Assembly: GCA_020638065.1 (NCBI GenBank)
Contig: JACKJG010000018.1
Coordinates: 1 to 51,265, forward strand
Length of the DNA: 51,265 nt
From: Hyphomicrobiaceae bacterium
Lineage (GTDB): Bacteria > Pseudomonadota > Alphaproteobacteria > Rhizobiales > Devosiaceae
Direction: 5' to 3'
Shown: one piece after another, positions 8,015 to 16,579 of the stretch
Layout: every line of letters begins with the position of its first letter
Numbering within the stretch: position 1 is the stretch's first letter
Notes under the pieces: model-generated
What the model saw: the letters and a program-made list of their open reading frames with translations, nothing else
Told to the model about the DNA's origin: nothing
The model's database searches: none
Program-made: the position numbers and the translations under genes

Positions 8015-9421
8015 TCACGCGACTTCAAACCAGGTCGTCATACCTGCCGCCGCGTGTTCGAGCATATGGCAGTGAAACAGCCACTTGCCGGGATTGTCGG
8101 CGACAAATGCAATCCGGGTTGTGCCTCCAGCGGCCCCGATCAGAAACGTATCTCTCCATGCCTGTTCCGAGTCAGATATGCCGTTTCGCTCCAGTATCTT
8201 GAAGTGGTGACCGTGCGTGTGCATCGCATGCATGAAATTGGTGCGATTGATCACATTGATGATAACGCTTTGGCCGCGTGCGACTGACAAAAATGGATCT
8301 TCGGTCATATTGGCCACGCCGTTAAAGCCCCAGACCTGCTTATTGGTCATAAAATCCATGCGCGACTGCACCCGGCCATTGTAGACAAGCTGACCCATCT
8401 GTCCCATTGCGCCGCCTTCCATCAACAGCTCAAAGTGTCCTGCGTTTTCGAGATCGGGTTCAGGCAAATTGTTTGCAGGAAGTTGGGGCTCACTACCGCC
8501 AGCTTGCCCGCTATCGACCACGTCCAGCGTTGCAAAGGTGTATGGCTGGCCGGATAGTTCCTGCATTTCAATCGGCTTGGCATCGTCATACTTGACGAGC
8601 AGGTCGACGCGCTGCGCTGGCCCCAGCAGGTGTGGGGTGTAATCCAGCTTCAGAGGTTCACTGAGGGCTTGGCCGTCGAATGCGATCACCCGACCTCCGA
8701 AGCGGTTTGGATCCATTTCAAGAATACGGGAGTTGCAGGCGTTGATCAGACGTAGCCGGACCCAGCTCCCACGGGGTATCTGGTAGCGGGGTTGCGCCTG
8801 CCCGTTGACGGTCAGGTGGTTACCGAGACGACCGCCATGGCTCCAGTCCATCATTTGCCCGAGCGAGGCAGCGTCAAACCGACCCTGCCGGTCCAGGCGC
8901 CAGTCATCGAGCATCAGAACGATGTCGGCTTCCGGTGCGAAGACAGGTTCAGGTTCCTCGACAATCAATGCGCCGTAAAGGCCCATGGCGACCTGTTTCC
9001 AGCTCTCGTGATGCGCGTGATACCAATAGGTGCCCGCATCGGGCGGCTGAAAAGTGTAATTGAACGTTCCACCCGGCGGCACCGGGTCTTGGGTCAGGCC
9101 CGACACACCGTCCATAGCGTTTTGCAGCCTGATCCCGTGCCAGTGGATTGAGGTGGGCTCAGACAGTTCATTCCTGAATGTGACGGTGATTTCTTTGCCT
9201 CGCTTGGCGCGTATGGTAGGTCCGGGTGTCTGACCATCATATCCCCAAAGCTCACTCACCTCGCTGGAGGGACCGGCAAGTTTGTGTGCGTAGGGCTGGG
9301 CAACCAGTTCATAGTGTTGTGGCCCGTCCTGGGCCAGTAACAGTGTCGGTCGTGTCAGCGCCAAAGACGCGGCACCCAGCAGCGTCTGGTGAAACCGCCG
9401 GCGTGTGAGTGTTGAACTCAT
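8015..9421 (-). CDS. Multicopper oxidase, periplasmic (CopA/CueO-like)
   Basis: 468 residues, twin-arginine signal (LTRRRFHQTLLG). All copper-ligand motifs are visible: HWHG at 93-96, HAHH at 135-138, and near the C-terminus HAMHTHGHHF and HCHMLEHAAAGM, giving the type 1 and trinuclear centres. No long methionine-rich insert is present. These enzymes oxidise Cu(I) or phenols with oxygen in the periplasm and give copper tolerance. The gene overlaps the stop of the diheme cytochrome gene by the ATGA pattern, so the two are translationally coupled, hinting that the cytochrome may exchange electrons with the oxidase. Confidence 0.95.
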   Translation of the reverse strand: MSSTLTRRRFHQTLLGAASLALTRPTLLLAQDGPQHYELVAQPYAHKLAGPSSEVSELWGYDGQTPGPTIRAKRGKEITVTFRNELSEPTSIHWHGIRLQNAMDGVSGLTQDPVPPGGTFNYTFQPPDAGTYWYHAHHESWKQVAMGLYGALIVEEPEPVFAPEADIVLMLDDWRLDRQGRFDAASLGQMMDWSHGGRLGNHLTVNGQAQPRYQIPRGSWVRLRLINACNSRILEMDPNRFGGRVIAFDGQALSEPLKLDYTPHLLGPAQRVDLLVKYDDAKPIEMQELSGQPYTFATLDVVDSGQAGGSEPQLPANNLPEPDLENAGHFELLMEGGAMGQMGQLVYNGRVQSRMDFMTNKQVWGFNGVANMTEDPFLSVARGQSVIINVINRTNFMHAMHTHGHHFKILERNGISDSEQAWRDTFLIGAAGGTTRIAFVADNPGKWLFHCHMLEHAAAGMTTWFEVA

Positions 9422-10302
9422 TCAGGCTCTCCCAAAAGGTAAGTTGCCATCGCATTCAAATGATCGGAGAGATAGTATGAGGTGTTGCCCCGAACGATTT
9501 CTGCCATTTCGCCACCAAAAACATCGCCGTCTGGCAGAACACCGGTCCTGAGGGCGCTCACAAGGTTCTCGTGAGTCCAGTTTCTTTGAGCGAGATATGC
9601 AATTGTCAGCGGCGGGGCTGATCCTCCTCCCGGCATGGCGGAATTTCCAACGATCCCCTCTGAGAGTTCAAGTCCGCCAGCGATATTTCGCGGTGCATGA
9701 CAGGCACCACAATGCGCCGGACCTTCGACAAGATAACGTCCAAGGTTCCAGTTTCTGGATTGGTCGTCTTCAGCCGAATACTCGAAAGTTCTTTCGAAAA
9801 GAGGACGCCAAAGCTTTAGTCCGGCACGAACATTGAAGGGGAATCCCACACGGTGGTCGGGAGCCGGCTCGCTAACTTCCGGTACGATTTGCAACGCCGC
9901 CCAAATATCGGCAAGGTCTCGGTCGGTTAGGCTTGCGAAGAACTCGTAGGGGAAGGCCGGATAGTAGGGTTCGCCGTCTGGGGAAATGCCTTCCCGAACG
10001 GCAACCGAGAAATCACGGAGCGTCCAGCTTCCTATGCCGTTCGTTTGGTGGGGCGTGATGTTCGGCGAGACAAATTCGCCAAATGGCGATTGCAGAACAA
10101 CACCGCCAGCAAACGGCTCACCGTTTTCAGCCGTGTGACAAGAAACGCAGCCGGAAAGGCGGGCCAAATATGCTCCACGTTTCACGTCGGCGCTTGTACT
10201 CCCGATTTCTGTTCTGGCGGAAAGAGGTGCAAATACCAACCAGCCAGCGCCCGCCGCCGCCGCTGCCAGAACTGCTACAAATATCAGCGCTGGCAGTCTC
10301 AT
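9418..10302 (-). CDS. Diheme c-type cytochrome
   Basis: 294 residues from ATG 10302. This start is preferred over the longer frame because it forms an ATGA overlap with the cytochrome c' stop and has an AGGAGG site upstream. A signal or anchor at residues 4-26 is followed by two cytochrome c domains, with haem sites CVSCH at 52-56 and CGACH in the second half (HCGACHAPRNIAGG). The layout resembles the cytochrome subunits of membrane-bound dehydrogenases and cbb3-associated cytochromes. It probably carries electrons in the periplasm for the copper island. Confidence 0.9.
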   Translation of the reverse strand: MRLPALIFVAVLAAAAAGAGWLVFAPLSARTEIGSTSADVKRGAYLARLSGCVSCHTAENGEPFAGGVVLQSPFGEFVSPNITPHQTNGIGSWTLRDFSVAVREGISPDGEPYYPAFPYEFFASLTDRDLADIWAALQIVPEVSEPAPDHRVGFPFNVRAGLKLWRPLFERTFEYSAEDDQSRNWNLGRYLVEGPAHCGACHAPRNIAGGLELSEGIVGNSAMPGGGSAPPLTIAYLAQRNWTHENLVSALRTGVLPDGDVFGGEMAEIVRGNTSYYLSDHLNAMATYLLGEPE

Positions 10303-10907
10303 TCGGACCTCCTGAAGCGCTGATGGCAGGCCGCGCAAGTGTTTGCGATGTCCGCAACAACATCCTCAACAGAGCGATTTTCGGTTTGAACAAGGACCAG
10401 TTCGGCATCCTTCGCATCATCAACCGCCTGGGCTTCATTGGCGAGGCCGAGCAATACGGAGGCATCAAGACGCTCCCATTCAGACAGTTCGGCCATAGGC
10501 TCGCTTTGCGTATCGGCGGGATTTTGCAGAGGGCGTAAGGCTAGTGAGTTGAGCTCTTTGCCAAGAGATTCAAGACTTTCGGCATAAGTAGCAAATTCGT
10601 CCCAGTCGTCCCAAATGCGTTCTAGCGCTTGCGATGCCGGTTGCAGGCTCCCCTCAGGAAATAGGTCCGTCATCTCAGTGCCGGACTTGGCGGCAATGAG
10701 CTCAGCGATTTCTACCAACTCTTCACCTGACAAATTGCTGTTGCCGTCCAGAACGGGGGTAAGATTTCTCATCTGCTCCCTAAGGACGATCATGCCATCC
10801 ATGCGGTCTTTGACGATGCCGGTGGCATCGCCATGTGCGAGGACACCCGTCACGCCTGCAAAGGCTAATGCGCTAGCCAGAAGCCAGCCAATTTTGCTGC
10901 GTTTCAT
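10299..10907 (-). CDS. Cytochrome c' family protein (four-helix bundle)
   Basis: 202 residues from ATG 10907 (MKRSKIGWLLAS signal peptide). The haem site is the C-terminal CAACHQRFR, the hallmark of cytochrome c', preceded by about 150 helical residues. The longer open frame upstream reads non-coding. Cytochromes c' bind nitric oxide and are five-coordinate; a link to the nitrate island 8 kb away is possible but not shown. It belongs to the copper operon: 56 bp from the His-rich gene and a 4-bp overlap with the diheme cytochrome gene. Confidence 0.88.
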   Translation of the reverse strand: MKRSKIGWLLASALAFAGVTGVLAHGDATGIVKDRMDGMIVLREQMRNLTPVLDGNSNLSGEELVEIAELIAAKSGTEMTDLFPEGSLQPASQALERIWDDWDEFATYAESLESLGKELNSLALRPLQNPADTQSEPMAELSEWERLDASVLLGLANEAQAVDDAKDAELVLVQTENRSVEDVVADIANTCAACHQRFRRSE

Positions 10908-10963
10908 AAAAAGAATTCCAATTCCAGATTTCAGAGAGCCCGAAGGCATGTGTTGGCCTGGAA

Positions 10964-11290
10964 TTAGACGCGCGGAGGCGGGGTATCGAAAACTGGATTG
11001 TCTTTGATGATCAAAATCGGGGAGTGCCGCGAATAGGTGGGCGACAGGGCGATATGCGCGATCACATATTCGCTGACAAGTGGCAGAATATGCGCCCCGC
11101 AATGCAAGCCGCCGGCGGCTTCGGTATGTGCGGCGTCAATGCCATGATCATGCTGATCGACCACGTGCACATGCTCATGTGACGGCTCTAAGTTGAATTC
11201 ATGCGCATGCGAAAATTGCGCACCGGCCAGAAAAAAGGCCAGAGCTGTAATAAGCTGAACCAGAGTTTTCGCCGACAACCGAAACAACAT
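10964..11290 (-). CDS. Histidine-rich exported protein, CopL/DUF2946-like in layout
   Basis: 108 residues from ATG 11290, with a signal peptide ending near GAQFSHA. The mature protein starts with a histidine-rich stretch (HEHVHVVDQHDHG), then LHCGAHILPL, and ends in PPPRV. The short size, His clusters and proline-arginine end resemble small proteins found beside copper genes (DUF2946/CopL type); the assignment is tentative. Metal binding in the periplasm is likely. Longer starts would overlap the upstream cytochrome gene. Confidence 0.65.
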   Translation of the reverse strand: MLFRLSAKTLVQLITALAFFLAGAQFSHAHEFNLEPSHEHVHVVDQHDHGIDAAHTEAAGGLHCGAHILPLVSEYVIAHIALSPTYSRHSPILIIKDNPVFDTPPPRV

Positions 11291-11339
11291 GCTTGATCTT
11301 GTCGCTCGCAATTGAGGCAGAAATCCCACCAGAATGAGT

Positions 11340-11759
11340 TTAGTTGATTCCATTCGCCCGTTGTAAGGCTCGAACATATTCAACGATGCTTGCCACATCT
11401 TGCTGGGTTACGCCCTCAACCGGCGGCATATTGCCGAACGGCCAGTGATGCGCACGCGCGCCATTCTGAGCGGCAAGAAAGAATGCCTGATCGCCATGGT
11501 GGTTGGGTTCATATATGCGATGCACCAAAGGAGGCGCCACGCCATCCTGCCCGGCACCATTTTGGCCGTGGCAGGCAGCGCAATTTTCATTGTAGGCGAT
11601 TTCGCCCTGCTGCTGCGCAGCGGTGAGTTCAGGGATGGTTACGCTTACCATGGGCAGCCCTGACCCTTTGCTGGCAGGCTCGGGTTGAGAAAAATACGAG
11701 TATCCTCCGAGCGCGACCAGTGCGATCGCAATGCCGGCGAGAACAAGATTGCGGTTCAT
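11340..11759 (-). CDS. c-type cytochrome, membrane-anchored
   Basis: 139 residues with an N-terminal anchor (residues 5-24) and haem site CAACH at 60-64 (NENCAACHGQNGAG). A likely axial methionine lies in FGNMPPVEGVT. The ATG overlaps the cueR stop by 4 bp, so expression follows CueR control. Single-haem periplasmic electron carrier; the partner is unknown. Confidence 0.9.
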   Translation of the reverse strand: MNRNLVLAGIAIALVALGGYSYFSQPEPASKGSGLPMVSVTIPELTAAQQQGEIAYNENCAACHGQNGAGQDGVAPPLVHRIYEPNHHGDQAFFLAAQNGARAHHWPFGNMPPVEGVTQQDVASIVEYVRALQRANGIN

Positions 11760-12154
11760 TGCGGTGCAAGCCCTTCAGCAAGGCTATCGAGGATGGGGCA
11801 GTCCGGGCGGTCGTCGCCATGGCAATGCTCAACCAGATGTCCGAGCGACTTTTTCAATTCCCTGAGCTCGAGCATCTTGCGGTCGATTTCGACCAGCTTC
11901 TGCTCCGCCAATTCCTTGACGTCTCCGCTGGCGCGGGACTTATCTTCGTATAAAGCAAGCAACTGACGGCACTCCTCGATGGAGAAGCCAAGACCCCGGG
12001 CCCGATGCAGAAACGCCAATTTGTGCAAGTGGGTTTCCGAGTAGTCGCGATATCCGTTGGGCGCGCGATCAGCTTTGATCAGGCCAATCTCTTCGTAATA
12101 ACGGATCGTTTTTGGTGGCAGGCCAGAATGATCCGAGGCCGTTCCAATATTCAT
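11756..12154 (-). CDS. cueR: CueR-like MerR-family copper-responsive regulator
   Basis: 132 residues. The MerR winged helix-turn-helix covers residues 1-70 (PPKTIRYYEEIGLI, RDYSETHLHKL), followed by a long dimerisation helix and the metal loop with Cys111 and Cys119 (CHGDDRPDC), the two-cysteine pattern of Cu(I)/Ag(I) sensors. It would twist promoters with 19-bp spacers, and two such promoters are present here: one before the 68-residue gene that leads this operon and one before copA. The regulator is thus probably autoregulated. Confidence 0.93.
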   Translation of the reverse strand: MNIGTASDHSGLPPKTIRYYEEIGLIKADRAPNGYRDYSETHLHKLAFLHRARGLGFSIEECRQLLALYEDKSRASGDVKELAEQKLVEIDRKMLELRELKKSLGHLVEHCHGDDRPDCPILDSLAEGLAPQ

Positions 12155-12357
12155 TTTCCTACCTCCCTCCTTCCAGAATTGGCGGTTTCGGAACTTGGCT
12201 GTTCGAGGTCCAACGCCACCGCCGGACTATATACTAGATGCAAGCTGGCAATCTCATCAGCACTCCACCCAAGCTTGCGCGCCTTGGCAATGATGTCGTT
12301 GTCCGGACTCGATATGAGTTTCGTGGGCCGTTCGTTAAGGCCTGACAATTGGTTCAT
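12151..12357 (-). CDS. Small hypothetical protein heading the cueR operon
   Basis: 68 residues, no cysteine and no signal peptide. The middle reads as a compact helical segment (IIAKARKLGWSADEIASLH). Support for a real gene: it starts about 31 bp after a convincing CueR-type -10 element and its stop overlaps the cueR start by 4 bp. I do not recognise the family. Confidence 0.6.
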   Translation of the reverse strand: MNQLSGLNERPTKLISSPDNDIIAKARKLGWSADEIASLHLVYSPAVALDLEQPSSETANSGRREVGK

Positions 12358-12388
12358 GCGCCGCCTCTGTGCAAATTACGTCGCAGAC

Positions 12389-12419
12389 ATCTTAAACCTT
12401 CCAGTAGGTGGAAGCTCAA
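12389..12419 (-). promoter_or_regulatory. CueR-type promoter/operator of the cueR-cytochrome-multicopper oxidase operon
   Basis: On the minus strand, a -35 TTGAGC (12414-12419) and a -10 TAAGAT (12389-12394) are separated by 19 bp, the overlong spacer typical of MerR-family control. The spacer region holds a perfect CTTCCA-N5-TGGAAG palindrome (12398-12414), matching known CueR boxes. Confidence 0.8.
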
Positions 12420-12428
12420 GTTGAAAGT

Positions 12429-14915
12429 TCAAAGCTTCAATGCCCTCAGTCTAAGTGCGTTCCCGATGACGGATACCGACGAGAGGCTCATGGCCGCTGC
12501 TGCGATCATTGGCGACAGCAGTAGGCCGAAAAATGGGAACAATATCCCCGCGGCGATTGGGACACCGACAGTATTGTAGACAAAAGCGAAGAACAGGTTC
12601 TGCTTGATATTGCGCATTGTGGCTCGGGCCAATGTGCGTGCCCGCACGATGCCAGTCAGATCGCCCTTGATGAGCGTAATGCCAGCGCTTTCCACCGCGA
12701 CATCGGCGCCGGTTCCCATGGCGATGCCGACATCGGCCGCGGCGAGGGCGGGGGCGTCATTCACACCGTCACCGGCCATGGCAACACGTCCGCCAGCCCT
12801 GTGGATTTGCTCCACGAGCCTTTGCTTGTCCTCCGGCAGGACGTCTGCTCGCACCTCGTCGATGCCAAGCTTGGCGGCGACAGCTTTAGCCGTGCGTTCA
12901 TTGTCGCCGGTGGCCATGATGATTTTCATGCCGCTTGCGTGCAGGTTTTTGATGGCATCGGCGGTGGTCGGTTTGATGGGATCGGCGACGGCCACCAGTC
13001 CGGCCAGTTCGCCTTCAATTGCGATGAACATCGCTGTCTTTCCTTCCGTGCGCAGATCGTCGGCGCGCGACTGCAGGGCTGCGATATCGACGGACAATTC
13101 CTGCATCATCGCGGCATTGCCGAGCGCGACCGATTTCCCAGCGACCTTGCCCCTGACACCCTTTCCGGTCACAGCATCGAAATCGCTGGCGTCGGATAGT
13201 TTTGCGCTGCGCTCGCTTGCGCCTTCCACGATGGCTTCGGCCAATGGATGTTCGGAGCCGCGTTCGAGGCTGGCGGCAAGCGTAAGAACGTCGCCCTCCG
13301 AATGACCGTCAGCTGTCACAACATCGGTTAGCGTGGGTTTGCCTTCGGTCAGGGTGCCGGTCTTATCAACGATAAGCGTGTCGATCCCGGCAAAGCGCTC
13401 CAGCGCTTCGGCATCCTTAATCAATACGCCAGCCTGGGCGCCGCGTCCCGTTGCGGTCATGATCGACATAGGGGTGGCCAGTCCAAGCGCACAAGGGCAG
13501 GCGATGATCAGAACCGACACAGCGGAGACGATGGCGTAGGCCATGCTCGGCTCGGGTCCCCAGATGGCCCATATGGCAAACGCGATGATTGCGGTCAGCA
13601 CAACTGCCGGTACGAAATAACCCGAAACGGTGTCGGCGAGCCCCTGGATCGGTGCACGCGAGCGCTGTGCCTTGGCGACCATTTCGACGATCTGGCTCAG
13701 TATGGTATCGGCGCCAACTTTCTCGGCGCGCATGACAAGGCTGCCGTTCTTATTGAGCGTGCCACCGGTTACCGGATCGCCTTCGGACTTTTCGACCGGA
13801 ACCGGTTCGCCGGTGATCATGGATTCGTCAATCGAGGACCGGCCTTCGACCACCAGGCCGTCCACCGGCACGCTGTCGCCGGGGCGGATGCGCAGCTTGT
13901 CGCCTGATTGAACTTCCTCGAGCGGTACATCGGTTTCGGTCCCGTCTTTGTTGATCCGACGTGCGGTCTTGGGCGCAAGATCGAGCAGCGCTCGGATGGC
14001 GGAGCCGGTGCGTTCGCGGGCGCGCAATTCGAGGACCTGACCCAGGAAAACCAGCGCCACGATCACCGACGCGGCCTCGAAATAGACGGCTACCGTGCCC
14101 GCGTGCCCCCGGAAAGCATCGGGGAAGATTCCGGGAAACAGCGTTGCGATTACGCTGTAGCTATAGGCCGTGCCCACACCGATACCGATCAGCGTCCACA
14201 TATTGGGACTGCGGTTGAGAAAGGAGTTCCAGGCCCGTTTGAAAAAGGGAATTGCTGCCCAGAGCACAACGGGGGTTGCAAGAGCGAGTTCGACCCAGAC
14301 GGCGACGCGTTCGCCGATCCATTCCCGGACCGGCAAGCCGACAACCATACCCATGGTCAGAATCAGCAAGGGAACCGAGAGGACAGCACTGACCCAGAAG
14401 CGGCGAGTGAAGTCGATCAGTTCGGGATTGGGGCCTTCGTCTCCGGCGGGAACCCCCATCGGTTCGAGCGCCATGCCGCAGATCGGACAATCGCCCGGGG
14501 CATCTCGAATGATTTCGGGGTGCATAGGGCAGGTATACTTGGTGCCTTCAAGCATCGCCCTTGGTGCCGGCCGGTCGCCGAGATAATCATCTGACGCCGC
14601 AACGAATTTGTCGTGGCAGCCTTCAGAGCAGAAATAGAACTTCTCGCCATCGTGCTTGCGGAAGTGTCTCGCCGTAGATCGGTCGACATTCATGCCACAG
14701 ACAGGATCCTTGGCGGTCAGATAGGCCTCGGGATCGGCCTGAAATTTGGTCCGGCAACTTTCGCTACAAAAGTGATAGGTGTGGGCAGCGTAGCTGGCGC
14801 TCGGTTTGCCGGCTTCGGGATCAACCGTCATCCCGCAAACCGGATCGCGAATGATCGCATTGTCGTTTGCGGAATGGGCGGAATGACTATGATCGTGACT
14901 GTGATGTTCGTGCAT
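12429..14915 (-). CDS. copA: Cu(+)-exporting P1B-type ATPase
   Basis: 828 residues from ATG 14915. The longer frame begins with TTG inside the operator, so it cannot be the start. The N-terminus is His-rich (HEHHSHDHSHSAHS), then two YHS-type domains each starting DPVCGM and containing FCSE-C pairs, then a heavy-metal-binding segment CPMHPEI...CPICGM. The core has eight predicted membrane helices, TGEP in the actuator domain, the ion site CPC in IIACPCALGLATP, the phosphorylation motif DKTGTLT, HP in SEHPLAEA and GDGVNDAPAL. It exports Cu(I) from cytoplasm to periplasm. Its own CueR-type promoter is at 14957-14987. Confidence 0.97.
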   Translation of the reverse strand: MHEHHSHDHSHSAHSANDNAIIRDPVCGMTVDPEAGKPSASYAAHTYHFCSESCRTKFQADPEAYLTAKDPVCGMNVDRSTARHFRKHDGEKFYFCSEGCHDKFVAASDDYLGDRPAPRAMLEGTKYTCPMHPEIIRDAPGDCPICGMALEPMGVPAGDEGPNPELIDFTRRFWVSAVLSVPLLILTMGMVVGLPVREWIGERVAVWVELALATPVVLWAAIPFFKRAWNSFLNRSPNMWTLIGIGVGTAYSYSVIATLFPGIFPDAFRGHAGTVAVYFEAASVIVALVFLGQVLELRARERTGSAIRALLDLAPKTARRINKDGTETDVPLEEVQSGDKLRIRPGDSVPVDGLVVEGRSSIDESMITGEPVPVEKSEGDPVTGGTLNKNGSLVMRAEKVGADTILSQIVEMVAKAQRSRAPIQGLADTVSGYFVPAVVLTAIIAFAIWAIWGPEPSMAYAIVSAVSVLIIACPCALGLATPMSIMTATGRGAQAGVLIKDAEALERFAGIDTLIVDKTGTLTEGKPTLTDVVTADGHSEGDVLTLAASLERGSEHPLAEAIVEGASERSAKLSDASDFDAVTGKGVRGKVAGKSVALGNAAMMQELSVDIAALQSRADDLRTEGKTAMFIAIEGELAGLVAVADPIKPTTADAIKNLHASGMKIIMATGDNERTAKAVAAKLGIDEVRADVLPEDKQRLVEQIHRAGGRVAMAGDGVNDAPALAAADVGIAMGTGADVAVESAGITLIKGDLTGIVRARTLARATMRNIKQNLFFAFVYNTVGVPIAAGILFPFFGLLLSPMIAAAAMSLSSVSVIGNALRLRALKL

Positions 14916-14956
14916 TTTGGGTCTCCACATCGTTGCGGATTGGGCATCTGAAATAG

Positions 14957-14987
14957 TCTCTGCACCTTCCAGCAACTGGAGGGTCAA
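14957..14987 (-). promoter_or_regulatory. CueR-type promoter/operator of copA
   Basis: On the minus strand, -35 TTGACC (14982-14987) is followed by a 19-bp spacer containing CTCCAGTTGCTGGAAGG, a dyad like other CueR boxes, and a poor -10 (CAGAGA, 14957-14962). A weak -10 with a strong dyad is common for promoters that need activation. Confidence 0.7.
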
Positions 14988-15014
14988 GAGCTTATTTTGG
15001 AGTAGCCGATTTGC

Positions 15015-15512
15015 TCAGGCTCTGATTTGCCGCTTCACAACAAACAAAACGAGCAAAGGGACGACGACCCACTGCAGAAGCGGGCTCAGCCCGGTTCCAA
15101 AGGGCGGCAATCGCGGCATGAGTTCGGAGTACACCCAACGATGCGTGACTTGGGTGTAAGCAAATTCAAGCACAATCGTGATCGCGAGGGCCGTGGACAA
15201 ATAGACACCGAGAGCTACCGACTTGAGCGTTTCGATCCAATGCCGGGAGCGCACTGCAAGACTTGCTGTCCAGAACGCAGCGAGGGCGATCCCGACATCC
15301 CCAAACGTCGCCCGCACGCAAACCAGTACACCTTGCCAATGGTCAAGTTCAGACATCCCAACATAGGTTGGGATCTGGATGAACTCCCAGACGAAGTGAA
15401 ACGCGAACGAGAAGAACGCGATATTAAACTCAGGGTTCCGCACGAGTTTCTCAATCGCAGCTCCTAGCCAACGCACAGTGCTTATCCCAGGAGCTTTGCC
15501 GTCAATCTTCAT
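15015..15512 (-). CDS. Integral membrane protein of unknown function
   Basis: About 165 residues from ATG 15512, overlapping the cytochrome stop by 11 bp. Four hydrophobic segments can be seen (around AFFSFAFHFVWEFIQIP, ALAAFWTASLAV, ALAITIVLEF and the C-terminal LLQWVVVPLLVLFVV). The upstream part of the open frame is the cytochrome coding region read in another frame and is excluded. I do not recognise the family; coupling to the cytochrome gene suggests a membrane partner. Confidence 0.7.
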   Translation of the reverse strand: MKIDGKAPGISTVRWLGAAIEKLVRNPEFNIAFFSFAFHFVWEFIQIPTYVGMSELDHWQGVLVCVRATFGDVGIALAAFWTASLAVRSRHWIETLKSVALGVYLSTALAITIVLEFAYTQVTHRWVYSELMPRLPPFGTGLSPLLQWVVVPLLVLFVVKRQIRA

Positions 15513-15993
15513 CCATATGAGCTGCCACATCCGGAGGGATATCGCCTTCGGTGAAGGTCTTCTGCACCTCGGCGTCGTGCAGGAAGGCAATGATATCGGC
15601 GAGTTGTTGTCCGTTTTCGAAGGTGATCTGTTCGCCTATTTCATCTTCCTGCATGGCGATCATACCGTAGGCGTGGTTCCACATCTTGGCAAAGAAGTCG
15701 AATGGGCTCATTGGATTTTCCATAGCCGTCGCATCGATCGGCGGTGCATCGGTTCCTCCGACGCCGTTGACTGAGTGGCACACCACACAGCTCTTGCTGG
15801 CGAAGAGGTTTTTGCCCGCGACGGGGTCCATTGGCGGAATGACGAGACCGGGGCTGATCGATGTTCCGGTTTCGGCTGCAAAAACAGGGGAACCCCCAAT
15901 TATGCCTTCAAACATGGGACTAATTGCACCAAATCCAAGTACGGCGGTAGAAACCAGAACTGTAGCAGTCTTGCTAGTTGGAATGTGTTTCAC
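15502..15993 (-). CDS. c-type cytochrome
   Basis: 163 residues with a signal peptide ending near SPVFAA and a single haem site CVVCH at 69-73 (CVVCHSVNGVGG). A methionine-rich segment follows (MSPFDFFAKMWNHAYGMIAM), with candidates for the axial ligand. The protein is periplasmic. It is probably co-transcribed with the following membrane protein (11-bp overlap). Confidence 0.9.
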   Translation of the reverse strand: MKHIPTSKTATVLVSTAVLGFGAISPMFEGIIGGSPVFAAETGTSISPGLVIPPMDPVAGKNLFASKSCVVCHSVNGVGGTDAPPIDATAMENPMSPFDFFAKMWNHAYGMIAMQEDEIGEQITFENGQQLADIIAFLHDAEVQKTFTEGDIPPDVAAHMDED

Positions 15994-16112
15994 GATTCAA
16001 ACTCCTTCAGGAGGCGCTTTGGCGACGCTCAAACTTGTGTGAGCGCGAAACCCAAGCGGCATATTTTTGTCCGCACCTGTTGTGCGGGAACGGCTGATGT
16101 CGATTTGGTGGA

Positions 16113-16451
16113 TTAGGCCCGCGGCGGCGCGAGCGGCGGCTCGTGTGTCAAGCCTGCGAGCGGGCCGCAAGTTGGCAGGCGCACCGGAACGCCAACGTGT
16201 TCATATGGCGATTGATCCAGACCATCGCCGAGAATGGCTGCCGCGAAAGGTGAACCAATATGACAATGTTGGACAAGTGTCGTTGCGCGCGTGCTGCGCA
16301 CCGGATGACTCACGATTGCGGACTGGCTTGTGCTGGCTGCAAGTGCATGCGCCGAATCGGCGCAGGGCATGATATTGGCCGCATCGGCGGCACCGATTCC
16401 GGCGGCGACGACCAAAAATAATGCGACAACCAGATGCGGGATACGCCACAT
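16113..16451 (-). CDS. Small exported hypothetical protein ending in PPRA
   Basis: 113 residues from ATG 16451 (MWRIPHLVVALFLVVAAGIGA signal peptide). It has cysteines (MPCADSAHA, PTCGPLAG) and histidines and ends LTHEPPLAPPRA, a tail resembling that of the His-rich protein at 10964-11290. It is probably of the same small copper-island-associated class; the function is unknown. About 120 bp separate it from the cytochrome gene downstream. Confidence 0.55.
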   Translation of the reverse strand: MWRIPHLVVALFLVVAAGIGAADAANIMPCADSAHALAASTSQSAIVSHPVRSTRATTLVQHCHIGSPFAAAILGDGLDQSPYEHVGVPVRLPTCGPLAGLTHEPPLAPPRA

Positions 16452-16579
16452 GTGTTCGTCCTCCCCGCAACAAATGCAGGCAAAACATCGCACACTCTGC
16501 ATCAGCCTGGGTCAACCCCCGTGAGGATTTTCCATCGATCGCGGTGGTAGCTTTGATCGATCGTCTGGCGAGACCCGGC

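Noticed and set aside
12604..13305. 233-codon plus-strand frame opposite copA
   Set aside because: Alanine/serine-rich shadow of copA without motifs.
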